Source of the DNA: a virus | IMG/VR virus record: IMGVR_UViG_3300023174_008682 | Span: 1-41,617 of that record | Direction: 5' to 3' (one strand) | Length of the DNA stretch: 41,617 nt | The notes under the pieces: model-generated | The model's database searches: none | Seen by the model: only the letters and a program-made list of their open reading frames with translations | What the model was told of the DNA's origin: nothing | Shown here: one piece after another, positions 1 through 7,095 of the stretch | Numbering within the stretch: position 1 is the stretch's first letter | Layout: each line of letters opens with the position of its first letter | Position numbers and translations under genes: made by a program

Positions 1-297
1 TTCTTCCTTTGCTTTGACATCTATAACGGGCGCAACTTCTATGACAATGCCTGGTTCATGTATCTTGACTTCATCTACCATGGATTCATATCGCTCCACA
101 ATATACTTTTGGAAGGCTAGCGGCTTGATCCAATCAAGATTATTTCTGAGATCCATTTTCATTTGTTGAGCTTTTTTTGCTACCAGCTCAACACCTTCAA
201 TAAGGCATAGCCAACGGGCATATTCGTCAACAGTTAGGTCATGTTCCTTGGTCTTACAAGAAACTTTAATTTGTTTTTTTGATGTATGTAATTGCAT
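1..297 (-). CDS. hypothetical protein, 3' end beyond window
   Basis: An open frame starts at the ATG at 297 and stays open through 99 codons to the window edge, so the C-terminus is missing. It begins MQLHTSKKQIKV and is rich in charged residues and helix formers, with no membrane segment or cysteine cluster. It overlaps the 3' end of the upstream 146-residue gene by 32 bases in another frame, which suggests translational coupling in one leftward transcript. I do not recognise the family and infer no function. Support is the unbroken frame, the sensible codon use and the operon position. Confidence 0.6.
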   Translation of the reverse strand, partial: MQLHTSKKQIKVSCKTKEHDLTVDEYARWLCLIEGVELVAKKAQQMKMDLRNNLDWIKPLAFQKYIVERYESMVDEVKIHEPGIVIEVAPVIDVKAKEE

Positions 298-706
298 ATC
301 CAATGATTATAAGGGCAAGCTTGCGGGCGTCAAATACATTCTTCTTTGTGCTTAGCTCTGAAACACTGTGATCCAAGAACTTCAAATTGTGTTCCATATT
401 AGTTGTCACTAAGTCCAAGCACCTCTGAATATTACTTTGCTGCTCAATATTCACATCACTTTCTTTGAGGGATGTTGTCATATATAAGGAGAAAAGAGAG
501 ATAAGATTCTTAATAAATGCTGCATCGCTGGTGCTAGGTTTATAGTAATTTAAACCAGTGGTATAGTACTTAAAAAGATTGTTGGGTAGTGTCTGCTCTA
601 GCATGGCACAAAATTCCATGGGATTATAAGCTACAGGTGCAGCTGTAGATATTTGTGTGGGTGGCACAGTGTGTGTTATTTGATCAAGATTGCTTTGAGG
701 TGACAT
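266..706 (-). CDS. hypothetical protein
   Basis: A 146-residue protein with a polar, Pro/Gln/Thr-rich N-terminus (about residues 1-30) followed by a mostly helical body. It ends in a hydrophobic stretch near residues 131-140 (LALIIIGYAITYI) that is too short and too terminal to call a membrane anchor with certainty. Its start overlaps the end of the upstream membrane zinc-ribbon gene by 23 bases, and its end overlaps the next gene by 32 bases, so all three look co-transcribed. No family recognised. Confidence 0.7.
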   Translation of the reverse strand: MSPQSNLDQITHTVPPTQISTAAPVAYNPMEFCAMLEQTLPNNLFKYYTTGLNYYKPSTSDAAFIKNLISLFSLYMTTSLKESDVNIEQQSNIQRCLDLVTTNMEHNLKFLDHSVSELSTKKNVFDARKLALIIIGYAITYIKKTN

Positions 707-1106
707 TTAGTATCTCTGGTTTGGTTGTGTCTGTGTCTTGTAGTGGTTCAGTGAAGAGAGCGGTTTGGGTGGTGGTAAAGACACTTATGGCTTTCTTGCA
801 CTCCCTGCATCTGTACCTGTTTTCTGCATTAAAGCGGAACGGTATCACCTCTTTTACTTCAAGGTGGCATGGGCATGCAACTTCAATACTTTGATAATTA
901 AATAGCCTGATGCGCTCGTTTTCTAGTGCTTTATTCTTAAGCTCTATGTGGGTATTTAGAAGCTGTTGTATGGCATAGCTCAGAGCAAACTGAAAACATA
1001 TGCCTGCAAAAAACCCGAAATACATGTTAAGACCACAATGATCAAAGATGATCCCAGTGATAATGGTGATTGATAGGAACAGGAAAACTCTAAATGGCAA
1101 TGGCAT
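684..1106 (-). CDS. small membrane protein with cytoplasmic zinc ribbon
   Basis: A 140-residue protein. Residues 5-22 and about 27-48 are two hydrophobic segments that would form a membrane hairpin. A charged helix follows, then a zinc-ribbon-like cysteine set: C78/C80-H81 and C100/C103. The C-terminal tail is Thr-rich and polar. The start codon overlaps the stop of the upstream gene by one base (TAATG), typical of coupled translation. The function is unknown; membrane-tethered zinc ribbons of this kind could act in host takeover or envelope interaction, but that is a guess. Confidence 0.7.
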   Translation of the reverse strand: MPLPFRVFLFLSITIITGIIFDHCGLNMYFGFFAGICFQFALSYAIQQLLNTHIELKNKALENERIRLFNYQSIEVACPCHLEVKEVIPFRFNAENRYRCRECKKAISVFTTTQTALFTEPLQDTDTTKPEILNVTSKQS

Positions 1107-1501
1107 TATCTCTCTATTTTAACGGTAATCCTTAAATTATCAAGCCGTTTTATAGTAGATTTAACAAATTTATACGCTTCAGTCAGATCTGCAATTGCGG
1201 CATTTATATATCCTATATTTTCTTTGCTGCTGCAAATGGGGTTCTGCTCAGAGCTTCTTAACAATGTCAATGAGTTGTTTAGGTTGAATATTACATTTCC
1301 TATGCTAGGGACTAAATTGTTTAATGGGTACGGAAGTACTTTGCTATCAACTACATTATTGGGATATTGATCATTTTCGTTTGATTTGCCTAATATGTCT
1401 CTTAGGAACACTCTTTGAGCACTAAATTCTCTAGCAGCAATACCTTGAACCCATTTGTTGTAGTTCATTGTAGTGTCTTCTTTTATGGGCAGATTAACCA
1501 C
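1106..1501 (-). CDS. hypothetical protein, late-promoter linked
   Basis: A 131-residue soluble protein of unknown family. The frame opens with GTG at 1501, exactly 5 nt downstream of a leftward TAAATA late-promoter core. The same spacing recurs at several other genes in this window, so I prefer the GTG over the internal ATG at 1468. It is the first gene of a leftward set that continues through the membrane zinc-ribbon protein. The region between this gene and the rightward gene at 1535 holds two divergent late-type promoters. No catalytic motif seen. Confidence 0.65.
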   Translation of the reverse strand: MVNLPIKEDTTMNYNKWVQGIAAREFSAQRVFLRDILGKSNENDQYPNNVVDSKVLPYPLNNLVPSIGNVIFNLNNSLTLLRSSEQNPICSSKENIGYINAAIADLTEAYKFVKSTIKRLDNLRITVKIER

Positions 1502-1506
1502 AGGAT

Positions 1507-1514
1507 TATTTAAT
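1507..1514 (-). promoter_or_regulatory. T4-late-type promoter ATTAAATA
   Basis: Leftward ATTAAATA, one or two bases from the T4 late consensus TATAAATA read by gp55. Five bases (ATCCT) separate it from the GTG start at 1501, so the predicted transcript begins at or next to the start codon. Confidence 0.6.
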
Positions 1515-1521
1515 CAATAAT

Positions 1522-1529
1522 AATAAATA
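1522..1529 (+). promoter_or_regulatory. T4-late-type promoter AATAAATA
   Basis: Rightward AATAAATA with five bases (ATTGT) before the ATG at 1535. It is back to back with the leftward late promoter at 1507-1514, so 33 bases serve both divergent genes. No Shine-Dalgarno sequence fits in the gap. Confidence 0.65.
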
Positions 1530-1534
1530 ATTGT

Positions 1535-1954
1535 ATGGGTTTATTTAAAGAAGTATTTGATAAGTTGATTGAACAAGATAGAGATCTGAAAACACCAGAG
1601 GCTCCTGAAGCTCCTGTAGCTGCTCCAGCAACAGACAAGGAAGCAATGGCACAAAAGCTAGATACTGCTACTCCTGATGATTTTGATGTCAAGGGTGGCA
1701 TAACAAATGTAGATGCCATTAAAGCCAAGCAAAAGGAAAAATTAAAAGATTGGATTTCTAAAATAGATGACTTTATTGAATTTCTGAATGGTACAAATGA
1801 AGGGTCTGTGCAGAGTTTGTTGCATTCAGCTACATGCGAAACAATGTTTCAGGATATAGCCAGAAGTGAGAAGAAAAAGATTGCGCGCCTTGCAGCAGAA
1901 ATGAGTTCGTTGAGTGAATCACTCAAGGGGTATCTCATTTCTTCCAACGAGTAA
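1535..1954 (+). CDS. hypothetical protein, probable late gene
   Basis: A 139-residue protein and the only rightward gene in the first 11 kb. Residues 22-37 form an Ala/Pro/Glu-rich linker (TPEAPEAPVAAPA). The rest is charged and helical, with likely coiled-coil character near residues 110-135. It starts 5 nt after a late-type AATAAATA, which argues for late expression and a possible virion or assembly role. Its 3' end overlaps the convergent primase gene by 20 bases, with no terminator hairpin visible. I do not recognise the family. Confidence 0.65.
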   Translation: MGLFKEVFDKLIEQDRDLKTPEAPEAPVAAPATDKEAMAQKLDTATPDDFDVKGGITNVDAIKAKQKEKLKDWISKIDDFIEFLNGTNEGSVQSLLHSATCETMFQDIARSEKKKIARLAAEMSSLSESLKGYLISSNE

Positions 1955-2981
1955 TCTCAATCATAAGAAGATTGGCTTTGAGGCCACAGTGTGAATTCTG
2001 TATAATAAATTCTGGGTCAACGCTATTGAGATTTTTTGCTATACAGTAGTCGTTGATGTCCTTGAAAGCTTTGCCCATGTCTTCAGGCCATATGAACACA
2101 GTTTCACCTCTTTGTAGAAGTTTCGTTGTCTTCTTTCTACTGGCCATATCTTGCCATTGGCTATCCAGCACCCATATGCGTTTATGAAGCTTGAGACTAT
2201 CCAACTGCTCCTGTTGTAATGGTGTGAACATGGCGTGACTATTCTCTTGAATTCCTGCTACAGCTATACCGTTTCTAACAAAAAAGGAGTCAATTGGGCC
2301 TTCAAAGATGAAGACATATTCTAGGTCAGTAGAAACCTTGTTGATATTGTATAAGGATTTTTCACTATTGAGTTTGGATAGGTACTTGGGATAATGCTTT
2401 AGATTGTCACATAGGACTGTTCTGGATTGGTAGAAGATAATTTCATTATTGAAGGTATAGAAAGGAATAACCAGACGGTTCTTGTGTATTGCATCTGTTA
2501 AAGAGATCCAGAGAGTTGAAGGTTTGTTTATGGCAGTATGCAGTTTGCGTCTTTTGATTAACTTCAAGGCTTCTATTACTGTTGGATTATCTATGTAAAA
2601 ATTTAACTGCTGACAATCAAAAAGGTTAATTGAATCCTTGGGTAATTTTTCTATGTTTATTCTTCTGGGTGCATCTTTTTTATCCAATAAGATATCAGTG
2701 GGTAATAGGTCAAAATTTCTTGATTCCTTTATCATCTCATCAATAGTTTGTGATGAGACAGTTTCAATCCATTTCACTGGATTGCCATACCACCCACAAT
2801 TATGACAGCATATGGAGTTCTTATCTACTATGTAATAACATCTACGCTTCTTGCCCCAGGAACCGCCTTCTCTGCATATAGGGCAGCCAGCTTCATAAAC
2901 GTTGGTTATCTTCTTAAACTTGGGGTAACCAGCATATTGATAGAACTTCTGGACAATATATTCTTTTGGTAATAGAACCAC
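1935..2981 (-). CDS. 61: DNA primase, T4 gp61-like
   Basis: A 348-residue primase that would make RNA primers for lagging-strand synthesis together with the gp41 helicase. The N-terminal zinc-binding domain shows C33-x2-C36 and C58/C59 to C62 (CCHNCGW). A TOPRIM-type core carries FEGPIDSFF, with the conserved Glu and the DxD/S-type acid. The length matches T4 gp61 (about 340). The start is a GTG at 2981, exactly 6 nt below a sigma70-like -10 box, so it is predicted to be translated from a leaderless transcript. The 3' end overlaps the rightward gene at 1535-1954. Confidence 0.9.
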   Translation of the reverse strand: MVLLPKEYIVQKFYQYAGYPKFKKITNVYEAGCPICREGGSWGKKRRCYYIVDKNSICCHNCGWYGNPVKWIETVSSQTIDEMIKESRNFDLLPTDILLDKKDAPRRINIEKLPKDSINLFDCQQLNFYIDNPTVIEALKLIKRRKLHTAINKPSTLWISLTDAIHKNRLVIPFYTFNNEIIFYQSRTVLCDNLKHYPKYLSKLNSEKSLYNINKVSTDLEYVFIFEGPIDSFFVRNGIAVAGIQENSHAMFTPLQQEQLDSLKLHKRIWVLDSQWQDMASRKKTTKLLQRGETVFIWPEDMGKAFKDINDYCIAKNLNSVDPEFIIQNSHCGLKANLLMIEITRWKK

Positions 2982-2987
2982 AGTTCA

Positions 2988-3015
2988 AGTATACATGAAT
3001 CTACAAAAGGTACAA
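2988..3015 (-). promoter_or_regulatory. sigma70-like promoter for primase
   Basis: -35 TTGTAC (3010-3015), 16-bp spacer, -10 TATACT (2988-2993), then 6 nt to the GTG at 2981. The predicted +1 is the first base of the start codon. Confidence 0.6.
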
Positions 3016-3016
3016 G

Positions 3017-3211
3017 TTATTTCTGTTCAGGCTTTGTTATTGCTTCAATTGAAACAATGCCCTTGCGGATAAAGGTTCCAGAAGCGGGGTCAATCCACTG
3101 TGCTTCAGTTATCTTCTGATCACCCTTGATGTATGTTTTTAATTGAGGTCTAACTGGTTCACCACTAATGGGTGACATAATTACTTTTGGCTGCACGAAA
3201 TCTGTACTCAT
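3017..3211 (-). CDS. hypothetical protein (64 aa), late-promoter linked
   Basis: A longer frame opens at 3256, but the ATG at 3211 (MSTDFVQPKV) is preferred because a late-type ATTAAATA sits exactly 5 nt upstream and because this start avoids overlap with the neighbouring gene. The 64-residue product is soluble and probably beta-rich, with segments such as GTFIRKGIVSIEAI. I do not recognise it. Its position between primase and other small leftward genes is typical of T4-like accessory proteins. Confidence 0.6.
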   Translation of the reverse strand: MSTDFVQPKVIMSPISGEPVRPQLKTYIKGDQKITEAQWIDPASGTFIRKGIVSIEAITKPEQK

Positions 3212-3215
3212 GTAA

Positions 3216-3506
3216 TTATTTAATCTGCAAAAGTCTATTGCTATGCTCTTTCTCATTCTTTTTGAATTGCTGCATGCATGTCCTATAGATATTTACAGGG
3301 AGCTTCTCTACAGTATCCACAATTTTTTGATCAACACCAAATGTAAATTTCTCCACCGGTATGTCGCGGTTAATCATTTTTGGAAGGCTCAAAAACTTGT
3401 GATTGTTGTTGCTTGTTGTCATGTAAACTAGCAACTCACCAAGGTATACACCACCTGTAACTGCATATATGAACTGTTTCTTGGGGTGGGGTTTGGAGAA
3501 AAACAT
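3216..3506 (-). CDS. hypothetical protein
   Basis: A 96-residue protein beginning MFFSKPHPKKQFIYAVTGG, with a hydrophobic but short N-terminal half (IYAVTGGVYLGELLVYM) and a charged, helical C-terminus. The first base of its ATG region abuts the stop of the upstream reductase at 3506, so the two are probably co-transcribed and coupled. No motif identifies a function. Small proteins of this size and position are common and conserved among marine T4-like phages. Confidence 0.65.
   Translation of the reverse strand: MFFSKPHPKKQFIYAVTGGVYLGELLVYMTTSNNNHKFLSLPKMINRDIPVEKFTFGVDQKIVDTVEKLPVNIYRTCMQQFKKNEKEHSNRLLQIK
3217..3224 (-). promoter_or_regulatory. T4-late-type promoter ATTAAATA
   Basis: Leftward ATTAAATA followed by 5 nt (ATTAC) and the ATG at 3211. 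It lies at the very 3' end of the upstream gene. Confidence 0.6.
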
Positions 3507-4369
3507 TATGCTTTATACCCAGTTATGAAACTCTTGATTGTATCTTCTAGGATATCGTCAACATGAGGCATCAGTAAAGCTTCAGAGACTGCCTTGCTTT
3601 CATCCAGTACACAATTTGAGCGCTGAGCCTTGATGTCTAGGTCTTTAATGTCAACCAATTTCCAATTAGGGTTGGTAAGACCGCAGCTAGCAAGCAAATC
3701 AGCTATTTTCTTCCCTGTAATTACTCCAGGATTAACAACATTAAGAGGGCCGACAATACGTGTTAAGGCATTAGTGGTAATTAAATTGTATATAAATGCA
3801 TTCAGGTTGTCAGTGTTTGTTCCACTGTTAGGATGATCAATGATATTGTCATACTTGAATATCTTATATATCAAATTTTTTGGAACAGCTTTGTTATTAA
3901 ATGGCATTCTTATTCTAAGGGTTATAGCGTCAAAATTAGCTAAATTATTTTCACATATGTGTTTTGTTTTGGAGTAGAAGCTACTATCGGGATTATAGAT
4001 ACCAAAATTTGGAATGTCTGTTTCTGTAAAATTCTTTGTGTAGCCTGTATATATGCAGCCTGAGGATACATTTACTAGCTTGATGCCAAGCTTTTCACAA
4101 ATTTTAACCATTCTAAGTGGCAGTGTTACATTGTAAAAGTAACAATTTTCTTTGTCAAGCTCACAAGCATCAACATTGGGTACCCCTGTGTACCCAATGC
4201 AGTTTATCAGTACTGTACAGCCCAAAGTTTTGAGTGTATGCTCCAATTGCTTTGGTTCTGTGTAGTCTAGTTGTGTGCGGTTAATAGTTGTAAGGTTGCA
4301 ACCTCTGTTATTCAGGTGCTCACTCAGTGATGAACCAATAAATCCAGATCCTAGCAGTACTACTTTCAC
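3506..4369 (-). CDS. NAD(P)-dependent sugar reductase/epimerase, RmlD-like SDR
   Basis: An extended short-chain dehydrogenase/reductase of about 287 residues. It opens with MKVVLLGSGFIG, a Rossmann GxGxxG nucleotide-binding loop, has an NVSSG strand and the catalytic YSKTK (YxxxK). The closest known group is dTDP-4-dehydrorhamnose reductase (RmlD) and relatives, which finish nucleotide-sugar synthesis in the cytoplasm. The frame extends to a GTG at 4384, but the GTG at 4369 gives a canonical Rossmann start and lies exactly 6 nt below a sigma70-like -10 box. It may supply a sugar to the glycosyltransferases in this genome. The substrate is not determinable here. Confidence 0.8.
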   Translation of the reverse strand: MKVVLLGSGFIGSSLSEHLNNRGCNLTTINRTQLDYTEPKQLEHTLKTLGCTVLINCIGYTGVPNVDACELDKENCYFYNVTLPLRMVKICEKLGIKLVNVSSGCIYTGYTKNFTETDIPNFGIYNPDSSFYSKTKHICENNLANFDAITLRIRMPFNNKAVPKNLIYKIFKYDNIIDHPNSGTNTDNLNAFIYNLITTNALTRIVGPLNVVNPGVITGKKIADLLASCGLTNPNWKLVDIKDLDIKAQRSNCVLDESKAVSEALLMPHVDDILEDTIKSFITGYKA

Positions 4370-4375
4370 ACAATT

Positions 4376-4403
4376 ATGATACACTATTTGAAGAGAAAAT
4401 CAA
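4376..4403 (-). promoter_or_regulatory. sigma70-like promoter for the SDR gene
   Basis: -35 TTGATT (4398-4403), 16 bp, -10 TATCAT (4376-4381), then 6 nt to the GTG at 4369. This spacing decides the start codon choice. Confidence 0.6.
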
Positions 4404-4714
4404 TCCTTTGTAGCACTGTGTATGAAAAACTTGTTGACAAAAGTGGCAAGTGAGTCAGCTTCTTGCTGATTGTGTGCGGAAATTATATTAATGGGCTCAC
4501 CTTCTTCATTATATCCTAATAAAATAAAACAATTGAGAAACTCTAGAATTGTATTTGTAAGAGCTTCTATGTCTTTTCTTTTGGCATTGCGATCTTTTAG
4601 CTTTCCTTGCAAAAAGTTAAAGATTGCCTTGTTTGTGAGTTCTTTAATTTCTTCGTGTTTAGCGGGATCGAAATTCTCTAGAGACTTGTCATTGTTCTTA
4701 GAGTCTTTTTTCAT
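4400..4714 (-). CDS. hypothetical protein
   Basis: A 104-residue, highly charged N-terminus (many Lys/Asp/Glu) leading into a helical region, NTILEFLNCFILLGYNEEGEPINIISAHNQQEADSL in part. It has the look of a small soluble regulator or partner protein. It starts 6 nt downstream of a late-type ATTAAATA. It overlaps the upstream 123-residue gene by 17 bases, so it can also be reached by read-through. No family recognised. Confidence 0.65.
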   Translation of the reverse strand: MKKDSKNNDKSLENFDPAKHEEIKELTNKAIFNFLQGKLKDRNAKRKDIEALTNTILEFLNCFILLGYNEEGEPINIISAHNQQEADSLATFVNKFFIHSATKD

Positions 4715-5069
4715 TTGAATTATTTAATGTTTTGGAGTAATATCTGTTGCGACCGGGGTAGTCACTGTTAAAAACACCGTGTTTCATAAGAAAATTAATG
4801 ACAACCTGCATGCTATCTGTCTTGAGAAAGTAACTCTTGGGTATTCTTTCACCCCCATCATCTAGTTCAAAGAGTGTCTCTCCAAGCTCAGTCTTATTAG
4901 CATAGCAAGTGCACATGACAGAATTGAAGCTTGGATTTATCATTACTGTCCATCGCCGTGGGTCACTTTTAGCATAAACTGAAAACAGTCTCAAGACAAC
5001 AAATCCGTTGTCTCGCAATCTCTTGATAAAATATGCTGGTGTTCTTAGTTTATTGTTTGATGTTTTCAT
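4698..5069 (-). CDS. hypothetical protein
   Basis: A 123-residue basic protein with a likely alpha/beta fold. It has an N-terminal RLRDNGFVVLRLFSVY segment and a central MINPSFNSVMCTCY stretch with one Cys pair (CTC). It follows the sliding clamp with a 3-base gap and so is probably co-transcribed with gene 45. I see no catalytic signature. Being next to the clamp suggests a replication or transcription accessory, but nothing in the sequence proves it. Confidence 0.65.
   Translation of the reverse strand: MKTSNNKLRTPAYFIKRLRDNGFVVLRLFSVYAKSDPRRWTVMINPSFNSVMCTCYANKTELGETLFELDDGGERIPKSYFLKTDSMQVVINFLMKHGVFNSDYPGRNRYYSKTLNNSNEKRL
4721..4728 (-). promoter_or_regulatory. T4-late-type promoter ATTAAATA
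   Basis: Leftward ATTAAATA with 6 nt (ATTCAA) before the ATG at 4714. It lies inside the 3' end of the preceding gene. Confidence 0.5.
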
Positions 5070-5072
5070 AAA

Positions 5073-5804
5073 TTAATTAGCTAACGCAGAAACAATGAAT
5101 TTAATGCTGGTATTAATTAAATTGGTTTCAAATACAAACACCCCGATTTTTGATGAAAATGCACAGTTTAGTTCTTTAAACCTCATAGAAGAAATTATTC
5201 TGAATATTTCAAAATTCAATGGTATATTTGAAGCTAATTGTGGGCCTGTATAATTTGTTGATATCTTCAATCCATATGAATCAACGTTAGGCCTGGCTTT
5301 ATCTGTTAATTCACCGTGCACAGTACCATCTTTAAATGATAGATATATTTTATTAGTGTCAGATGCTATGGTACTTCCTTTAATGAGGCTAAGCAGATCA
5401 GTGTACTGCAGCTTGAAAGTTCCATCCATCTTGACCTCATTGAGCTTTTCCATGCTTAGCTTGGGAACAGAAATAATGCCATTCTCAAATAAGTGGTATT
5501 TGAATCGCATATCTGCTGACTTGTATGAGAGTGAATTGTTGTCTAATTCAAATGTAATGCTGTCTTGATTGATAATAGACAGAATGCGGGTTAACTTGCT
5601 CAAGTCAGGGATGTTTAACTGTGTAGGTGCAACTTCTTCACTCAGGTTATAAATGGCATTGAGTATGACAGTATTGTCAGATGTTGCAATGAGTGTTGAG
5701 ATTTGCTTTGACTGAACATTCAAGACAGCACTATTAGCAACCTTGCTTACAGGAATGAGGAAATTGTTAAGAAAAGAGGCTCTATCTTGTAAACATAAAC
5801 TCAT
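5073..5804 (-). CDS. 45: DNA polymerase sliding clamp, T4 gp45-like
   Basis: A 243-residue protein with the beta-rich, low-cysteine pattern of gp45/PCNA clamps (T4 gp45 is 228 residues). Features include an N-terminal helix, repeated beta hairpins such as LSYKSADMRFKYHLFENGII, and an inter-domain region near residue 120. It would encircle DNA, tether the gp43 polymerase and activate gp55-dependent late transcription. It starts 6 nt below a strong sigma70-like promoter. It lies in the T4-core block close to genes 32 and 59. Identification rests on length, fold pattern and context; sequence motifs in clamps are weak. Confidence 0.8.
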   Translation of the reverse strand: MSLCLQDRASFLNNFLIPVSKVANSAVLNVQSKQISTLIATSDNTVILNAIYNLSEEVAPTQLNIPDLSKLTRILSIINQDSITFELDNNSLSYKSADMRFKYHLFENGIISVPKLSMEKLNEVKMDGTFKLQYTDLLSLIKGSTIASDTNKIYLSFKDGTVHGELTDKARPNVDSYGLKISTNYTGPQLASNIPLNFEIFRIISSMRFKELNCAFSSKIGVFVFETNLINTSIKFIVSALAN

Positions 5805-5810
5805 TATTCT

Positions 5811-5838
5811 ATGATAAAGAGTGCGCGCGCAATATCAA
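5811..5838 (-). promoter_or_regulatory. sigma70-like promoter for sliding clamp
   Basis: -35 TTGATA (5833-5838), 16 bp, -10 TATCAT (5811-5816), then 6 nt to the ATG at 5804. The spacer contains an alternating GCGCGCGC run. Confidence 0.65.
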
Positions 5839-6236
5839 GCTTTATTAAGTGCGGTAGCAAGGGTATCAAGCTTACGCTCTATCCTATCTATTGCATCAAA
5901 TATTTGTTTTGAATATGGTGAAGCTTCAAAGTTAAATTCCAATTGGTTAGTGTCATTTGGAATAACAGGTGCATGTAATGATACGGGTGCATGTAATGAT
6001 ACGGGTGCAGGATATGAACCAGACGTCTGGGGCAGTTGTGCTACTTCAGGCCTTGAGACTGCTGATGTTGGTATTGATTTGATAATGTTACCAACATCCA
6101 CATTAACGTGCTGCAATGTTGCAGAACTGTTGATGACACGACTGTTGAGATCTTTGATCTCTCCCATCTGCTGTCCAATGAATTGGATGGTTAGCAGCTT
6201 TGCTTCTTCAGCAGATATGTCTTTGAATGTGTCCAT
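5835..6236 (-). CDS. hypothetical protein with tandem hexapeptide repeat
   Basis: A 133-residue protein lying between the clamp and SSB genes. The N-terminal half (to about residue 50) is helical. A Pro/Ser-rich linker contains a duplicated VSLHAP unit (about residues 78-90) encoded by an 18-base DNA repeat. The C-terminal 40 residues (IFDAIDRIERKLDTLATAL) look like a coiled coil. The start lies 3 bases after the gp32 stop, so it is likely co-transcribed with gene 32. It may be an oligomeric adaptor in replication, but this is inference from context only. Confidence 0.65.
   Translation of the reverse strand: MDTFKDISAEEAKLLTIQFIGQQMGEIKDLNSRVINSSATLQHVNVDVGNIIKSIPTSAVSRPEVAQLPQTSGSYPAPVSLHAPVSLHAPVIPNDTNQLEFNFEASPYSKQIFDAIDRIERKLDTLATALNKA
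5968..6009. repeat. 18-bp tandem repeat, 2.3 copies
   Basis: The unit GGTGCATGTAATGATACG occurs at 5968-5985 and 5986-6003, followed by a partial third copy (GGTGCA). It is in frame and encodes the repeated VSLHAP linker of the overlapping protein. Confidence 0.85.
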
Positions 6237-6239
6237 TCT

Positions 6240-7091
6240 TTATAGATCGTCAAGAAGTTTCTTAAGAGCCTCATCACTGTCAACTGTTGATGGAGCAGCA
6301 CTCTTTGTTTCAGCCACTGGTACTGGCGCACTTGTCCTGGCTACAGGAGCAGCTTTCTCTTTCTCAATAACCTCAACATCCTCACTGCAATGATAGTGCT
6401 TGTTGAGCATATCTTTTAGCTCATCATAACTCTTAACAGTTAGGTATGACTCGAGATCAAATACACCTTTGTAGATCTTATCATAAGAATCCTCATCAAC
6501 TCCTTCAATCTCTTTTGGAGTTGTAAACTTAGAAGACACATATGTTGGGTAATCTCCCTGTTTCTCAACTTTAATCTTCAAGTTAACACCCTTAGGGGAC
6601 AGATCAAAAATTCTCGGACCATATTCTTCTGCTTCTTCACCTTCCATTGCATCCATGATAATTTTATGAAGCTGTTTTCCAAAGCGGAGAACCTTGATCT
6701 TATTATTATTTTCAGTATTCACAGGGTCATTAATGACATAGCAATTCACTAGCCATCTCTGTGTCCTGATGATACCACGAGCTTTTTCTTTTTCTTGCTC
6801 AGTACCATTCTTAAGAATTCTATAGCGCTCTTCAGCAATAGGATCACGCTGATTCCATGTAGTAGGGCTCACTGCAGTGACTAGCTGACCAGTTGAAAAG
6901 CTATTCCATCCATAAGAATAGTAATGGCAAAAGGTCTTGGTAGGGTCTTTGATCAGGGGCAATAATCTGACAGTGTATGTATTGCCTACTTCAGTGCGTA
7001 TAAAGTCTTTAGATTTATTGGAGGCGTTTTGGTTGTCTTTAGTTAGAGCAGTTTTAATGCTCTCAAACATTGAGGATGTAAATGAATTCAT
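6240..7091 (-). CDS. 32: single-stranded DNA-binding protein, T4 gp32-like
   Basis: A 283-residue protein with gp32 architecture. The basic N-terminal tail is followed by an OB-type core containing TYTVRLLPL, FCHYYSYGWNS and RWLVNCYVINDP, and an acidic, Ala/Pro/Val-rich C-terminal tail ending DEALKKLLDDL, which in T4 recruits partner proteins. The T4 core zinc-binding Cys set is not apparent, as in many marine relatives. It coats single-stranded DNA at forks and in recombination. It has its own sigma70-like promoter inside the end of gene 59 and starts 6 nt below the -10 box. Neighbours 59 and 45 fit. Confidence 0.93.
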   Translation of the reverse strand: MNSFTSSMFESIKTALTKDNQNASNKSKDFIRTEVGNTYTVRLLPLIKDPTKTFCHYYSYGWNSFSTGQLVTAVSPTTWNQRDPIAEERYRILKNGTEQEKEKARGIIRTQRWLVNCYVINDPVNTENNNKIKVLRFGKQLHKIIMDAMEGEEAEEYGPRIFDLSPKGVNLKIKVEKQGDYPTYVSSKFTTPKEIEGVDEDSYDKIYKGVFDLESYLTVKSYDELKDMLNKHYHCSEDVEVIEKEKAAPVARTSAPVPVAETKSAAPSTVDSDEALKKLLDDL

Positions 7092-7095
7092 AGTC

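Noticed and set aside
899-912. Rightward TAAATA-N5-ATG resembling the late promoter layout
   Set aside because: It lies inside a solid leftward gene and the following frame ends after about 21 codons, so it is probably chance in AT-rich sequence. It is a useful reminder that single matches are weak evidence.
5821-6393. 190-codon rightward open frame opposite the clamp-SSB region
   Set aside because: It is antisense to well-supported leftward genes, has a Ser/Cys-rich composition typical of a shadow frame, and has no promoter or family resemblance.
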